A DNA stretch of 8,088 nt from Campylobacteraceae bacterium (GTDB lineage: Bacteria; Campylobacterota; Campylobacteria; Campylobacterales; Sulfurospirillaceae), in assembly GCA_027040375.1 (NCBI GenBank), contig JALUMJ010000101.1, positions 1,312 to 9,399 on the forward strand, given 5' to 3'. A program made the position numbers and the translations under genes. The notes beneath the pieces are model-generated. The model saw only the letters and a program-made list of their open reading frames with translations. It was not told the DNA's origin and searched no databases. Below, one piece after another: positions 1 to 7,089 of this stretch (positions are counted from its first letter, which is position 1; each line of letters opens with the position of its first letter).

Positions 1-53
1 GCTAAAAAACTAATAGCAAAAAATGCTAAAAGCACAAAAATGAGATTTTTCAT
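1..53 (-). CDS. N-terminus of a membrane or exported protein, probably the beta subunit of a Na+-pumping decarboxylase (partial)
   Basis: Only 17 complete codons are visible before the left edge cuts the gene: MKNLIFVLLAFFAISFL, then the first two bases of another codon. The stretch is a short basic start followed by an unbroken hydrophobic segment, as in a signal peptide or first membrane helix. A strong ribosome binding site (AAGGGG) sits 6 bases before the ATG and overlaps the stop codon of the upstream oadA-like gene, so a real start here is well supported. The identity is inferred from position alone: oadG, oadA, oadB is the common order for oxaloacetate decarboxylase sodium pumps, and OadB is the multi-helix membrane subunit. 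The visible residues do not prove this; any exported protein would look similar. Confidence 0.55.
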   Translation of the reverse strand, partial: MKNLIFVLLAFFAISFL

Positions 54-59
54 ATTTTA

Positions 60-65
60 CCCCTT
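60..65 (-). promoter_or_regulatory. Ribosome binding site overlapping the oadA stop codon
   Basis: On the minus strand the sequence reads TAAGGGGTAAAATATG. The TAA is the stop of the oadA-like gene, its last two bases begin the AAGGGG Shine-Dalgarno sequence, and the ATG of the next gene follows after 6 bases. This arrangement implies translational coupling between the biotin subunit and the protein that follows. Confidence 0.75.
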
Positions 66-1854
66 ACAGTACTACTAGCGGTTGGCCATCTTCTACATTA
101 TCGCCTTGATCAACTAAAATAGCACTTACTACACCATCTTGCGGTGCTACTATCTCTATCTCCATTTTCATAGCTTCCAACACAAGTAAAATATCACCTT
201 TTTTAACGCTTTGCCCAACACTACTTGTGATTTTAAAAACGCTACCTGGTAAAGTTGCCAGAACTTCAAAACCACTTGAACTTTTAGCAGGTGATGAAGA
301 AGCAACAGGTGTTACTGCTTTTACCTCAATGCTAGCATCTAAGCCTTCACTAACTTGAACATTATATTTTTGTCCATTTACTACTACTGTATATTCTCCA
401 TTTCCTGTTGTTGCCACCTTAGAACTCCCTTTTTTCTTTTCATTTTTATCTATTTTTCTAACATTTACTTTTCCTTCACCCTTTAAAAAAGCGATACCTT
501 TTTCCTTGCAAGACGCAGCTATGAAAATATTTTCATCATTTATAGGCAATTTTTCTTTTTCTAAAATTGCTCTTACATGTGCGAGTGTTTTAGTCTCATC
601 TTTGTCTGCTATATCTACTGCATTTTCGCTCGTAGGCTCTAGTTTTAATTGCTCAGATGCAAGTGCGATAATATCAGCATCAGGAGCAGTTGGCGTATGT
701 CCAAAATATCCAAGAACCATCTTTCCATAACCTTCAGCAATCTTCTTCCAAGGTCCAAACATAACATTATTAAATGCTTGTTGAAAATAAAATTGTGATA
801 CAGGTGTAACACTTGTTCCATATCCACCTTTTTCTACAACTTCACGCATAGCCTTTATAACTTCTGGAAATTTGCCCAATATATTGTTATCTCTCATCAT
901 TTGAGTATTTGCAGTAAGTGCGCCTCCTGGCATCGGAGAAAAAGGTATGAGAGGGGAAACTTGTGTAGCTTCTGGTGGCATAAAATAATCACTCAAACAG
1001 TCTTTTAAAACCTCTTCATAAGTAAGTATTTTTTCTAACTCTAGTCCACCAAGGTCGTAATTTTTGCCCTTTGTTGCGTGTAAAAGTGTCAATATGTCAG
1101 GCTGAGAAGTTCCTCCGCTAACAGGGCTTGCGGCTAAATCAATACCATCAATTCCAGCTTCAAGAGCAGCCAAATAACAAGCAACGCTAACTCCTGCAGT
1201 TTCGTGTGTATGAAGTCTTACATGTACATTTTCTGGCAAAAGTTTTTTTGCCATCTTTATGGTTTCATACACTTTTTGTGGGTTTGAAGTTCCGCTTGCA
1301 TCTTTAAAACAGATGCTATCATATGGCAAACCAAAATCTAACATATTTCTCAAAGTTTTTTCATAAAAAGCAACATCGTGAGCACCACTGCACCCTGGAG
1401 GCAGTTCCATCATAGTCACAACTGCTTCATGCTTTAATCCATGGTGAGTTATCCTCTCTCCACTGTATTTCAGATTTTCTACATCATTTAATGCATCAAA
1501 ATTTCGTATAGTTGTAGTTCCGTGTTTTTTAAACATCTCTGCATGTAAATCTATAAGTTCACGACTACCAGTATCTAGCATAACAGTATTTACACCTCGT
1601 GCAAGTGTTTGCAGGTTGGCATCCTTCCCCGCAACTTCGCGAAATTTATCCATCATATCAAATGCATTTTCATTTAGATAAAAGAAAAGTGCTTGAAATC
1701 TTGCTCCTCCTCCAAATTCAAAATGCGTAATTCCAGCTTCTCTTGCTGCTGCGACTGCGGGCATAAAATCATCCATCAGTACACGAGCACCAAAAACCGA
1801 CTGAAAACCATCTCTAAATGTTGTATCCATTATATCAATATATTTTTTCGCCAT
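64..1854 (-). CDS. oadA: Biotin-dependent carboxyltransferase: oxaloacetate decarboxylase alpha subunit / pyruvate carboxylase subunit B
   Basis: This 596-aa protein moves a carboxyl group between oxaloacetate/pyruvate and a biotin carried on its own C-terminus. The N-terminal carboxyltransferase barrel (about residues 5-270) shows DTTFRDGFQS at 10-19, which holds the expected metal-binding Asp15; FKDASG at 183-188, with the likely catalytic Lys184; and HTHETAG at 215-221, with metal ligands His215 and His217. A conserved carboxylase domain follows to about 465, then a Lys/Ser-rich linker, and a biotinyl domain (about 528-596) with EAMKME at 560-565 and biotinylated Lys563. Length is normal for the family. 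The start ATG has an AGGAT ribosome binding site about 7 bases upstream. It lies 17 bp after oadG, which favours a Na+-pumping decarboxylase. However, close relatives in Campylobacter are named PycB, and the motifs alone do not separate the two roles. Confidence 0.9.
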   Translation of the reverse strand: MAKKYIDIMDTTFRDGFQSVFGARVLMDDFMPAVAAAREAGITHFEFGGGARFQALFFYLNENAFDMMDKFREVAGKDANLQTLARGVNTVMLDTGSRELIDLHAEMFKKHGTTTIRNFDALNDVENLKYSGERITHHGLKHEAVVTMMELPPGCSGAHDVAFYEKTLRNMLDFGLPYDSICFKDASGTSNPQKVYETIKMAKKLLPENVHVRLHTHETAGVSVACYLAALEAGIDGIDLAASPVSGGTSQPDILTLLHATKGKNYDLGGLELEKILTYEEVLKDCLSDYFMPPEATQVSPLIPFSPMPGGALTANTQMMRDNNILGKFPEVIKAMREVVEKGGYGTSVTPVSQFYFQQAFNNVMFGPWKKIAEGYGKMVLGYFGHTPTAPDADIIALASEQLKLEPTSENAVDIADKDETKTLAHVRAILEKEKLPINDENIFIAASCKEKGIAFLKGEGKVNVRKIDKNEKKKGSSKVATTGNGEYTVVVNGQKYNVQVSEGLDASIEVKAVTPVASSSPAKSSSGFEVLATLPGSVFKITSSVGQSVKKGDILLVLEAMKMEIEIVAPQDGVVSAILVDQGDNVEDGQPLVVL

Positions 1855-1871
1855 TTTGCAATCCTATATTT

Positions 1872-2123
1872 TTATTTTTGTTGTTTAAATTCTTGAATTG
1901 AAGCCGTTATTGCAGCGATTATCGCACCATCATCTTTTTGTAAAGTTGCTGAATTATTTTGTTTCCTTGCTCTTATTGGAGCTAACTTTTTAGGAGGAAA
2001 ATACTTTTTAACAATCTTGGATATGATATTTAGAACAAATATCATCAACATTAAAAAAAGAAAAACAGTTGTCATCCCCAAGACCATAAACTTTAAACCC
2101 TCTATAACAAGATTCGCACCCAT
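1872..2123 (-). CDS. oadG: Small membrane subunit, OadG-like (sodium pump decarboxylase gamma subunit)
   Basis: This is an 83-aa protein with one membrane helix (about residues 10-37), then a basic, proline-containing stretch (KYFPPKK, 40-46), a polar linker, and a C-terminal GAIIAAITASIQEFK segment (66-80). That plan matches OadG, which anchors the alpha subunit to the membrane subunit and helps assemble the complex. The family's typical C-terminal 'aaIaaAi' motif is recognisable. The histidines that bind metal in some OadG proteins are absent. The chosen ATG has TTTAGGAG ending 5 bases upstream. A longer reading from a TTG at 2150 would add nine residues but has no comparable ribosome binding site and would start next to the putative promoter. 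Recognition rests on size, topology, the end motif and its place directly before oadA; the sequence itself is short and weakly conserved. Confidence 0.75.
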   Translation of the reverse strand: MGANLVIEGLKFMVLGMTTVFLFLMLMIFVLNIISKIVKKYFPPKKLAPIRARKQNNSATLQKDDGAIIAAITASIQEFKQQK

Positions 2124-2137
2124 ACTATCTCCTAAAT

Positions 2138-2155
2138 AAATATTTGGCAATATTT
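2138..2155. repeat. AT-rich inverted repeat in the oadG leader, possible operator
   Basis: Two perfect 7-bp arms, AAATATT and AATATTT, are separated by TGGC. The repeat sits between the candidate -10 box and the oadG ribosome binding site, overlapping the -10 by four bases and covering the expected transcription start. That is a plausible place for a repressor to bind. AT-rich palindromes are common by chance in such DNA, so function is uncertain. Confidence 0.3.
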
Positions 2156-2160
2156 TATCA
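2152..2160 (-). promoter_or_regulatory. Candidate extended -10 promoter for oadGA(B)
   Basis: The minus strand reads TGATAAAAT, a match to the extended -10 form TGnTAtAAT used by Campylobacterota sigma-70 promoters, which often lack a clear -35 box. T-rich DNA lies upstream, as is usual in that group. Transcription would begin near 2145 and leave a leader of about 22 bases before the oadG ATG. It is the best promoter candidate in the window, but only one motif supports it and read-through from the upstream genes is also possible. Confidence 0.4.
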
Positions 2161-2164
2161 TTTC

Positions 2165-2179
2165 TTTTATTAAATAAAA
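2165..2179. repeat. AT-only palindrome upstream of the candidate oadG promoter
   Basis: TTTTATT and AATAAAA form a perfect 7-bp inverted repeat around a single central base. It covers the area just downstream of and touching where a -35 box would lie relative to the candidate -10 element. It could be a regulator site or simply a product of base composition. Confidence 0.25.
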
Positions 2180-2201
2180 CCTATAAAAAAAGAATAGATA
2201 C

Positions 2202-5027
2202 TTACCTTGTGCACTTCTCTATTAGATAAAATATTGATTTGTAATCCAACCCACTATGTTCACTCAAACCTATTTCGCAAGTTTTACTTGTTGAGAATGC
2301 ATATTTTACATCTTTGGGTATTTCTTCTTTTAAGTGTCTTAGAGCTGATTTATTTAATTCGGGATATGTAAATCCCCTGTCTCCTGCAAAACCACAACAA
2401 CTTACACTTTTTGGTATCGTAACATTTGAGCTACATAATCTCGCAACTTGTTCAAATTTACCAACAAGACCACTTTTTCTCGTACTACAAGTCGTATGTA
2501 TAACAATCGGATCATCAACTTGTTCAAATTTTAACTTTTTCGATAAAAATTCTGTTATAAACTCTACGGTATCATATACTTTTAAGTCACTAGGAAAATT
2601 TTGTTCTATTGTTTTACTGCAAGGACTCATATCACAGAGGATTGGATATTTGCCATTTTGACTTGCATCTCTAAGCTCAATTTCAAGTTCATCTGATTTG
2701 CTTTTACCCTCTTGCTTATAGCCTTTTGAAGAAAAAGGCATACCACAACAAAGATTATCTATATTTTTTGGAACTATCACTTCATATCCAGCTCGCTCAA
2801 GCAAAATCACCACAATTTCACTGATGCTTTTTTCTCCTTTTTTTTCTCTTGGATTCGCCATTGTTCGATTTATGCAAGATGAAAAATAAACAACTTTTTC
2901 TTTTGCATCAAAGATAGTTTTTTTTATTCTAAATTTATCACCTTTTGGTAAAGAGGTACTCCAAAGAGGCATCGCGTCATTTGTAATATTCCTAAGGCCT
3001 CTACTCATGCCTTCCATTGCACTATCTGGTATGAAAGAATTTATCCCTTTTACTACGCTTAAAGCTAATCTGCCTGCGCTCAAAACCGTTCCATAATTAT
3101 TGGCTATATTCCACGCAATTTTATGCCCCATCTTTCCTTTTTGTTTGGCTCTTAATTTTTTAGTTAAATTTCCTGTATCTATATCTATAGGGCAAGAAAT
3201 TGAACATAATTGGCAAGTGGCACATGTTTCTAAACCATCATACTGATACAATTTTGAAAATTCTTCTAACTCTTTATCTCTTCCTTTATTTTCTAACATT
3301 TTCATATGTCTATTTGCTACAATTCTCTGTCTTGGTGTTAGGGTTAAAAAACTAGAAGGACATTTTGGCTCGCAATATCCACACTCTATACATGTATCGA
3401 TTAGCTCATCAGTTTTTGGCATAGCTTTGAAGTTTTTTAGATGAATTCTTTTATCATCATTTAGTATCACTCCGGGATTTAGTAAATTGTGAGGGTCAAA
3501 TATATGCTTTATCTCTTTCATGAGCGTGTATGCATCTTCTCCCCACTCTAGCTCAACAAAAGGAGCCATATTTCTACCTGTTCCATGCTCTGCTTTTAAA
3601 CTTCCTTTGTATTTTAAGGCAACTTGGTTGGCAACTTCTGCCATAAATTTTTCATATCTTTTTATCTCCGATTCTTTATCGAATGCCTGAGTAAATACAA
3701 AATGTAGATTTCCCTCCAAAGAGTGTCCAAAAATAATAGCTTCATCATATCCATATTTTTTAAACATATTTTGAAGTTCTATTGTAGCCTTGGCTAAATG
3801 CTCTATCGGATAAGCAACATCTTCTATAATCACAGTTGTCCCAGCTTTTCTAACAGCTCCAACAGCTGGAAACAATCCTTTTCTTATATTCCAATACAAA
3901 GTATATTCTTTTTCAATATCAGTAAAATGAATCGGTAACTCTAATTCTATGTGTTTTAATTTGTCTTTTATTATTTTTATATTTTGATGTAATTCAGCAC
4001 TATTTGGTGCTCTTGTTTCTACTAATACAGCTGTAGCTTCATCTCCAAGAGATTTTAAAAAGCTAGGCATTCCTTCTTTATTTTCTACACTTCTAAGTCC
4101 AGCTCTATCCATCAATTCAGCTGCATTTACATTTTGCCTGCATTTGGTTTTTAAAATTATAACAGCGTCACAAGCATCTTTTATATTTTTAAATATCATC
4201 AAAGCACTTGCTTTGTCTTTATACTCTGGTACAGTTCTATAAGTAATATCTTTGATAAAACCAAGAGTTCCTTCGCTACCAATCATCAAATGTTTGATTA
4301 TATCTATGGGATCTTCAAAATCCACAAGTGCATTGAGAGAATACCCACATGTATTTTTGATTTTAAATTTTCTTACTATTTTGTCATGAAGAACTGTGTT
4401 TTTTCTTACTTTTTGATGCATCTTTTCTATGCTTTGGATAAGCATACCATGCGTATTTATAAAGTTTTCTCTACTTTTTTTACTTGCAGTATCTAATTCG
4501 CTTCCATCAAAAAAAACAATCTTCATGTCCTGAAGCGTTTTGTATGAATTATCAGCTATCCCACAACACATACCACTTGCATTATTTGCAGCAATTCCAC
4601 CAATCATAGCGCAACTTATACTAGCAGGATCAGGGCCTATTTTTTTTCCATAAGGAAGCAAAAAATCATTTGCATCTGCCCCAACTACGGAAGGCTCTAA
4701 AGTAACTAAAGAACGGTCTTCGCTTATCTTTTTTCCTCTCCAGTCTCTTGAAGTTACCACCAGTATCGAGTCTGTAATAGCTTGCCCAGACAAACTTGTC
4801 CCCGCAGCTCTAAAAACAATAGGTAAAGACAATGACGAGGAGAGTTTTAAAATCTTTGAAACTTCATTTGAATTATCTGTCCAAACTATAATTTTGGGAA
4901 CAAGACGATAAAAAGAAGCATCCGTGCCATATGCAATCAAATGCAATGGATCTGTAAAAATTCTATGTTCTGGGATAATGTCATTTAGTAACTTATAAAA
5001 CTGAAGATAAGGACCCACGAGATTCAT
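2202..5027 (-). CDS. dld: Fused FAD/iron-sulfur 2-hydroxyacid dehydrogenase, Dld-II type (respiratory lactate dehydrogenase)
   Basis: This 941-aa, NAD-independent dehydrogenase probably oxidises lactate to pyruvate and feeds electrons to the membrane quinone/cytochrome chain. The FAD-binding (PCMH) domain spans about 35-275, with RAAGTSLSGQA at 73-83, GPDPASIS at 131-138, GGIAANNASGM at 143-153 and GSEGTLG at 250-256. The FAD-oxidase C-terminal domain follows (about 275-525), with GHSLEGNLHF at 434-443 and AEHGTGR at 479-485, giving the expected active-site His and Glu residues. Two 4Fe-4S motifs follow: Cys 546/549/552/556 and Cys 602/605/608/612. Two cysteine-rich CCG domains finish the protein (Cys760-761 with Cys718 and 803; Cys877-878 with Cys847 and 917). 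Length and order fit Shewanella Dld-II, and a homologue exists in Campylobacter jejuni (Cj1585c). An AGAGGAAA ribosome binding site precedes the ATG. D- versus L-lactate, glycolate or 2-hydroxyglutarate cannot be settled from sequence; the lactate call leans on the neighbouring transporter and pyruvate-linked genes. Confidence 0.85.
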   Translation of the reverse strand: MNLVGPYLQFYKLLNDIIPEHRIFTDPLHLIAYGTDASFYRLVPKIIVWTDNSNEVSKILKLSSSLSLPIVFRAAGTSLSGQAITDSILVVTSRDWRGKKISEDRSLVTLEPSVVGADANDFLLPYGKKIGPDPASISCAMIGGIAANNASGMCCGIADNSYKTLQDMKIVFFDGSELDTASKKSRENFINTHGMLIQSIEKMHQKVRKNTVLHDKIVRKFKIKNTCGYSLNALVDFEDPIDIIKHLMIGSEGTLGFIKDITYRTVPEYKDKASALMIFKNIKDACDAVIILKTKCRQNVNAAELMDRAGLRSVENKEGMPSFLKSLGDEATAVLVETRAPNSAELHQNIKIIKDKLKHIELELPIHFTDIEKEYTLYWNIRKGLFPAVGAVRKAGTTVIIEDVAYPIEHLAKATIELQNMFKKYGYDEAIIFGHSLEGNLHFVFTQAFDKESEIKRYEKFMAEVANQVALKYKGSLKAEHGTGRNMAPFVELEWGEDAYTLMKEIKHIFDPHNLLNPGVILNDDKRIHLKNFKAMPKTDELIDTCIECGYCEPKCPSSFLTLTPRQRIVANRHMKMLENKGRDKELEEFSKLYQYDGLETCATCQLCSISCPIDIDTGNLTKKLRAKQKGKMGHKIAWNIANNYGTVLSAGRLALSVVKGINSFIPDSAMEGMSRGLRNITNDAMPLWSTSLPKGDKFRIKKTIFDAKEKVVYFSSCINRTMANPREKKGEKSISEIVVILLERAGYEVIVPKNIDNLCCGMPFSSKGYKQEGKSKSDELEIELRDASQNGKYPILCDMSPCSKTIEQNFPSDLKVYDTVEFITEFLSKKLKFEQVDDPIVIHTTCSTRKSGLVGKFEQVARLCSSNVTIPKSVSCCGFAGDRGFTYPELNKSALRHLKEEIPKDVKYAFSTSKTCEIGLSEHSGLDYKSIFYLIEKCTR

Positions 5028-5054
5028 AGATTTCCTCTTTTTGTATTAAGGTTA

Positions 5055-5079
5055 TGTGCCTAACTTCGAGCTAGGCACA
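5055..5079. repeat. Stem-loop between dctM and the dehydrogenase gene
   Basis: TGTGCCTA and TAGGCACA form a perfect 8-bp stem around a 9-base loop that can add two more pairs past one mismatch. It begins 8 bases after the dctM stop codon. No run of T follows on either strand, so it is not a typical intrinsic terminator. It may mark an RNA processing or mRNA-stabilising site at the junction of the transporter and enzyme genes, or act as a weak terminator. Confidence 0.5.
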
Positions 5080-5086
5080 ATTAAAA

Positions 5087-6442
5087 TTATTTGATAAAGG
5101 CGTTTATACCGAACCAACTTGGCTCTATAACTAAGATGGCTAAAATCAAAACTTGAATACCAATAAAAGGCATAACACCTTTATATATATCCATGGTTCT
5201 CACACTATCAGGTGCAACTCCTCTCAGATAGAAAAGACTAAATCCAAAAGGTGGAGTTAAAAATGAAGTTTGCAAATTCATGGCTATCAAAATCGCATAC
5301 CAGACAGGATTGATTCCAAGATTTACTGCAATTGGAACTAAAATAGGAACGATGATATATGATATCTCGACAAAGTCGATAAAAAATCCCAAAAACATAA
5401 TGGCTAACATTGATGTTATAAGAAATCCCCATTTTTCACCAGGCAAACTCATCATAAAATTCTCAACTATAGTATCTCCACCAGCGTATGTGAATACCAT
5501 AGAAAAAGCGGTTGCACCTATGAGTATCGTAAAAACCATAGCTGTTACTTTTGCGGTTTCTAGTGCTGAATCCTTCAACATACCAAGAGAAAACTGTTTA
5601 TATGCTATAGCCAGAAGCATAGCGCCAACTGATCCCACCGCGGCTGATTCTGTAGGAGTTGCAACCCCCGCAAAGATAGATCCCAAAACTATAACGATAA
5701 GAGCCAAAGGAGGAAGTATCGCTTTTAAAGCTCTGAAGATTTGTTGAGATTTAGTTTCGCTTAAGTCTGTTTTTGGGATTGCAGGCGCAGCATCCTTATC
5801 TTTAAAAGCAACTATAATGATATATAAAATATACATACCAACAAGAGAAACACCTGGAATTACTGCTGCTTTAAAAAGATCTCCGACAGGAACTTGAAAA
5901 ACATCTCCTAAGATAATCAAGACTATCGAAGGAGGGATTATTTGCCCGAGTGTTCCTGATGCACAAATGGTTCCAGTTGCAAGTTTTTTACTGTAATTAT
6001 ACTTAAGCATAACTGGAAGGGATATAACACCCATAGCAACAACACTAGCACCAACTACACCAGTAGAAGCCGCCAAAAGTGATCCAACGAGCACCGTACT
6101 GATAGCTATACCACCTCTTAGCTCACCAAAAAGTGTACCCATAGCTTCTAATAATTTCTCTGCTAATTGGGATTTTTGAAGTATAATTCCCATAAATATA
6201 AAAAGTGGGACTGCCATCAAAATTGTATTTTGCATAATCGAATATATTCTAAAAGGCATAAAACCAAACATATCAACACCAGTATCCACAAAAGTCTGCC
6301 ACAAAGGAAGAGAGTTTTGAAGTGCATCAACCACACCAAATGATAGACCAAATATAACAGCAACTGTTCCAAAAGTAAAAGCCACAGGAAAACCTATCAA
6401 TAACATTATTAGTCCTGCTCCAAACATCACAATACCAGTCAT
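5087..6442 (-). CDS. dctM: TRAP transporter large permease subunit (DctM family)
   Basis: This 451-aa inner-membrane protein is the ion-coupled transport channel of a tripartite (TRAP) importer. It is strongly hydrophobic with about a dozen membrane segments. Family motifs are clear: an N-terminal GFPVAFTFG (17-25), ASGTLGQIIPPS (161-172) in the first repeat, GVATPTES (259-266), and LTPPFGFSLFYLRG (395-408) in the second repeat. The two proline-containing motifs lie in the inverted-topology hairpins that form the substrate and Na+ sites in the family. Length is typical or slightly above. The gene overlaps dctQ by four bases (ATGA) and has GGAGAAG upstream of its ATG, so the two permeases are probably made in a coupled way. 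The family call is secure; the substrate is not visible in this subunit. Confidence 0.95.
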   Translation of the reverse strand: MTGIVMFGAGLIMLLIGFPVAFTFGTVAVIFGLSFGVVDALQNSLPLWQTFVDTGVDMFGFMPFRIYSIMQNTILMAVPLFIFMGIILQKSQLAEKLLEAMGTLFGELRGGIAISTVLVGSLLAASTGVVGASVVAMGVISLPVMLKYNYSKKLATGTICASGTLGQIIPPSIVLIILGDVFQVPVGDLFKAAVIPGVSLVGMYILYIIIVAFKDKDAAPAIPKTDLSETKSQQIFRALKAILPPLALIVIVLGSIFAGVATPTESAAVGSVGAMLLAIAYKQFSLGMLKDSALETAKVTAMVFTILIGATAFSMVFTYAGGDTIVENFMMSLPGEKWGFLITSMLAIMFLGFFIDFVEISYIIVPILVPIAVNLGINPVWYAILIAMNLQTSFLTPPFGFSLFYLRGVAPDSVRTMDIYKGVMPFIGIQVLILAILVIEPSWFGINAFIK

Positions 6443-6984
6443 AGCGCTTCTCCATCTTTATAATCTACATCCATCTTAGCTGCCTTATCTTTTTTATAAA
6501 TATTTAAATTTTGCACAAAATAGCCAAAATCCATAAATATCAACAACCAAAAGGAACCTGGTATAAAGGCTTTTATAATCCACCTATGAGTAAGTCCACC
6601 TGGATCTCCACTAATCTCATGCGAAGTGTAAGCTTCCATAACGAAGTCAACTGAGTTTGTCGCTATAAGTAAAGCTAGTGGCAAAATAAATACAACTGCT
6701 CCCATCATATTTATCTTGGCTTTTTTCTGAACAGACCAATTGTCATATAAAAGATCGACTCTCACATGTCCCTCTTCCATAAGCGCGTAAGACATACCGA
6801 TTAAAATAAGCACTGAAAACAGATGCCATTCCATCTCTTGCATTGCAATTGAACCTATATGAAAAGCATACCTAGCTATCGCATCGTAAGCCACATTAAA
6901 AGTCATAAGTATCATCACAATAAATAAAAAAACACCCATTGCTTTGGTAATTTTTTTATAAAACATTTCTATTTTATCTAACAT
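6439..6984 (-). CDS. dctQ: TRAP transporter small permease subunit (DctQ family)
   Basis: This 181-aa protein has four membrane helices (about 15-37, 51-69, 92-112 and 136-157) and pairs with DctM to form the membrane part of the importer. The family signature HVRVDLLY at 73-80 follows helix 2, and GDPGGLTHRW at 126-135 leads into helix 4. A charged tail (residues 164-181) lies in the cytoplasm by the usual topology. The ATG has AGGAT seven bases upstream. Its stop codon overlaps the dctM start. It is separated from dctP by a 105-bp spacer with two stem-loops, which may let the binding protein be made in larger amounts than the permeases. Confidence 0.92.
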   Translation of the reverse strand: MLDKIEMFYKKITKAMGVFLFIVMILMTFNVAYDAIARYAFHIGSIAMQEMEWHLFSVLILIGMSYALMEEGHVRVDLLYDNWSVQKKAKINMMGAVVFILPLALLIATNSVDFVMEAYTSHEISGDPGGLTHRWIIKAFIPGSFWLLIFMDFGYFVQNLNIYKKDKAAKMDVDYKDGEAL

Positions 6985-7013
6985 TTTTATCCTTGTTTGA
7001 ATTTAGAATCGAA

Positions 7014-7052
7014 TTTATAGGAGTTGATAACAAAATTATCAACTCCTATAAA
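7014..7052. repeat. Long perfect stem-loop between dctP and dctQ (hairpin 2)
   Basis: Perfect 17-bp arms at 7014-7030 and 7036-7052 flank a 5-base loop (CAAAA on the plus strand). This is the longest inverted repeat I see in the window. In the direction of transcription it is not followed by a T-run, and dctQ starts about 30 bases beyond it. It is more likely to protect the 3' end of dctP RNA, pause transcription or attenuate dctQM than to be a complete terminator. Confidence 0.75.
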
Positions 7053-7054
7053 GT

Positions 7055-7081
7055 TTTGCCACCAAGAGATTTGGTGGCAAA
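7055..7081. repeat. GC-containing stem-loop just after dctP (hairpin 1)
   Basis: Perfect 11-bp arms, TTTGCCACCAA and TTGGTGGCAAA, flank a 5-base loop. The structure begins 8 bases past the dctP stop codon. On the coding strand the RNA continues with ACTTTATAGG, a poor T-tract, so termination would be partial at best. It lies only two bases from the longer hairpin at 7014-7052, making a tandem pair. Confidence 0.7.
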
Positions 7082-7089
7082 TTTTCAGC

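Noticed and set aside
2180..2201. T-rich stretch right after the dehydrogenase stop codon, considered as a terminator
   Set aside because: The coding strand has a run of seven T, but no stable stem precedes it; only a 4-bp CTAT/ATAG pairing spans the run itself, which is too weak.
2314..2661. A 115-codon open frame on the plus strand
   Set aside because: It is antisense to the CCG domains of the dehydrogenase, whose cysteine motifs are intact; no independent support for a gene.
5280..5747. A 155-codon open frame on the plus strand
   Set aside because: It lies wholly inside dctM, which has clear family motifs, and its translation shows no recognisable domain. It is an antisense shadow.
7020..7030. 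AGGAG followed by TTG in the long hairpin, considered as a small leader ORF start on the minus strand
   Set aside because: The frame gives only a few codons and the purine run is part of the perfect stem, which explains it fully.
7014..7081. Tandem hairpins considered as a classical bidirectional terminator
   Set aside because: No T-run of useful length follows either stem on either strand, and dctQ, a necessary partner of dctP, lies just downstream with no promoter motif that I can see of its own.
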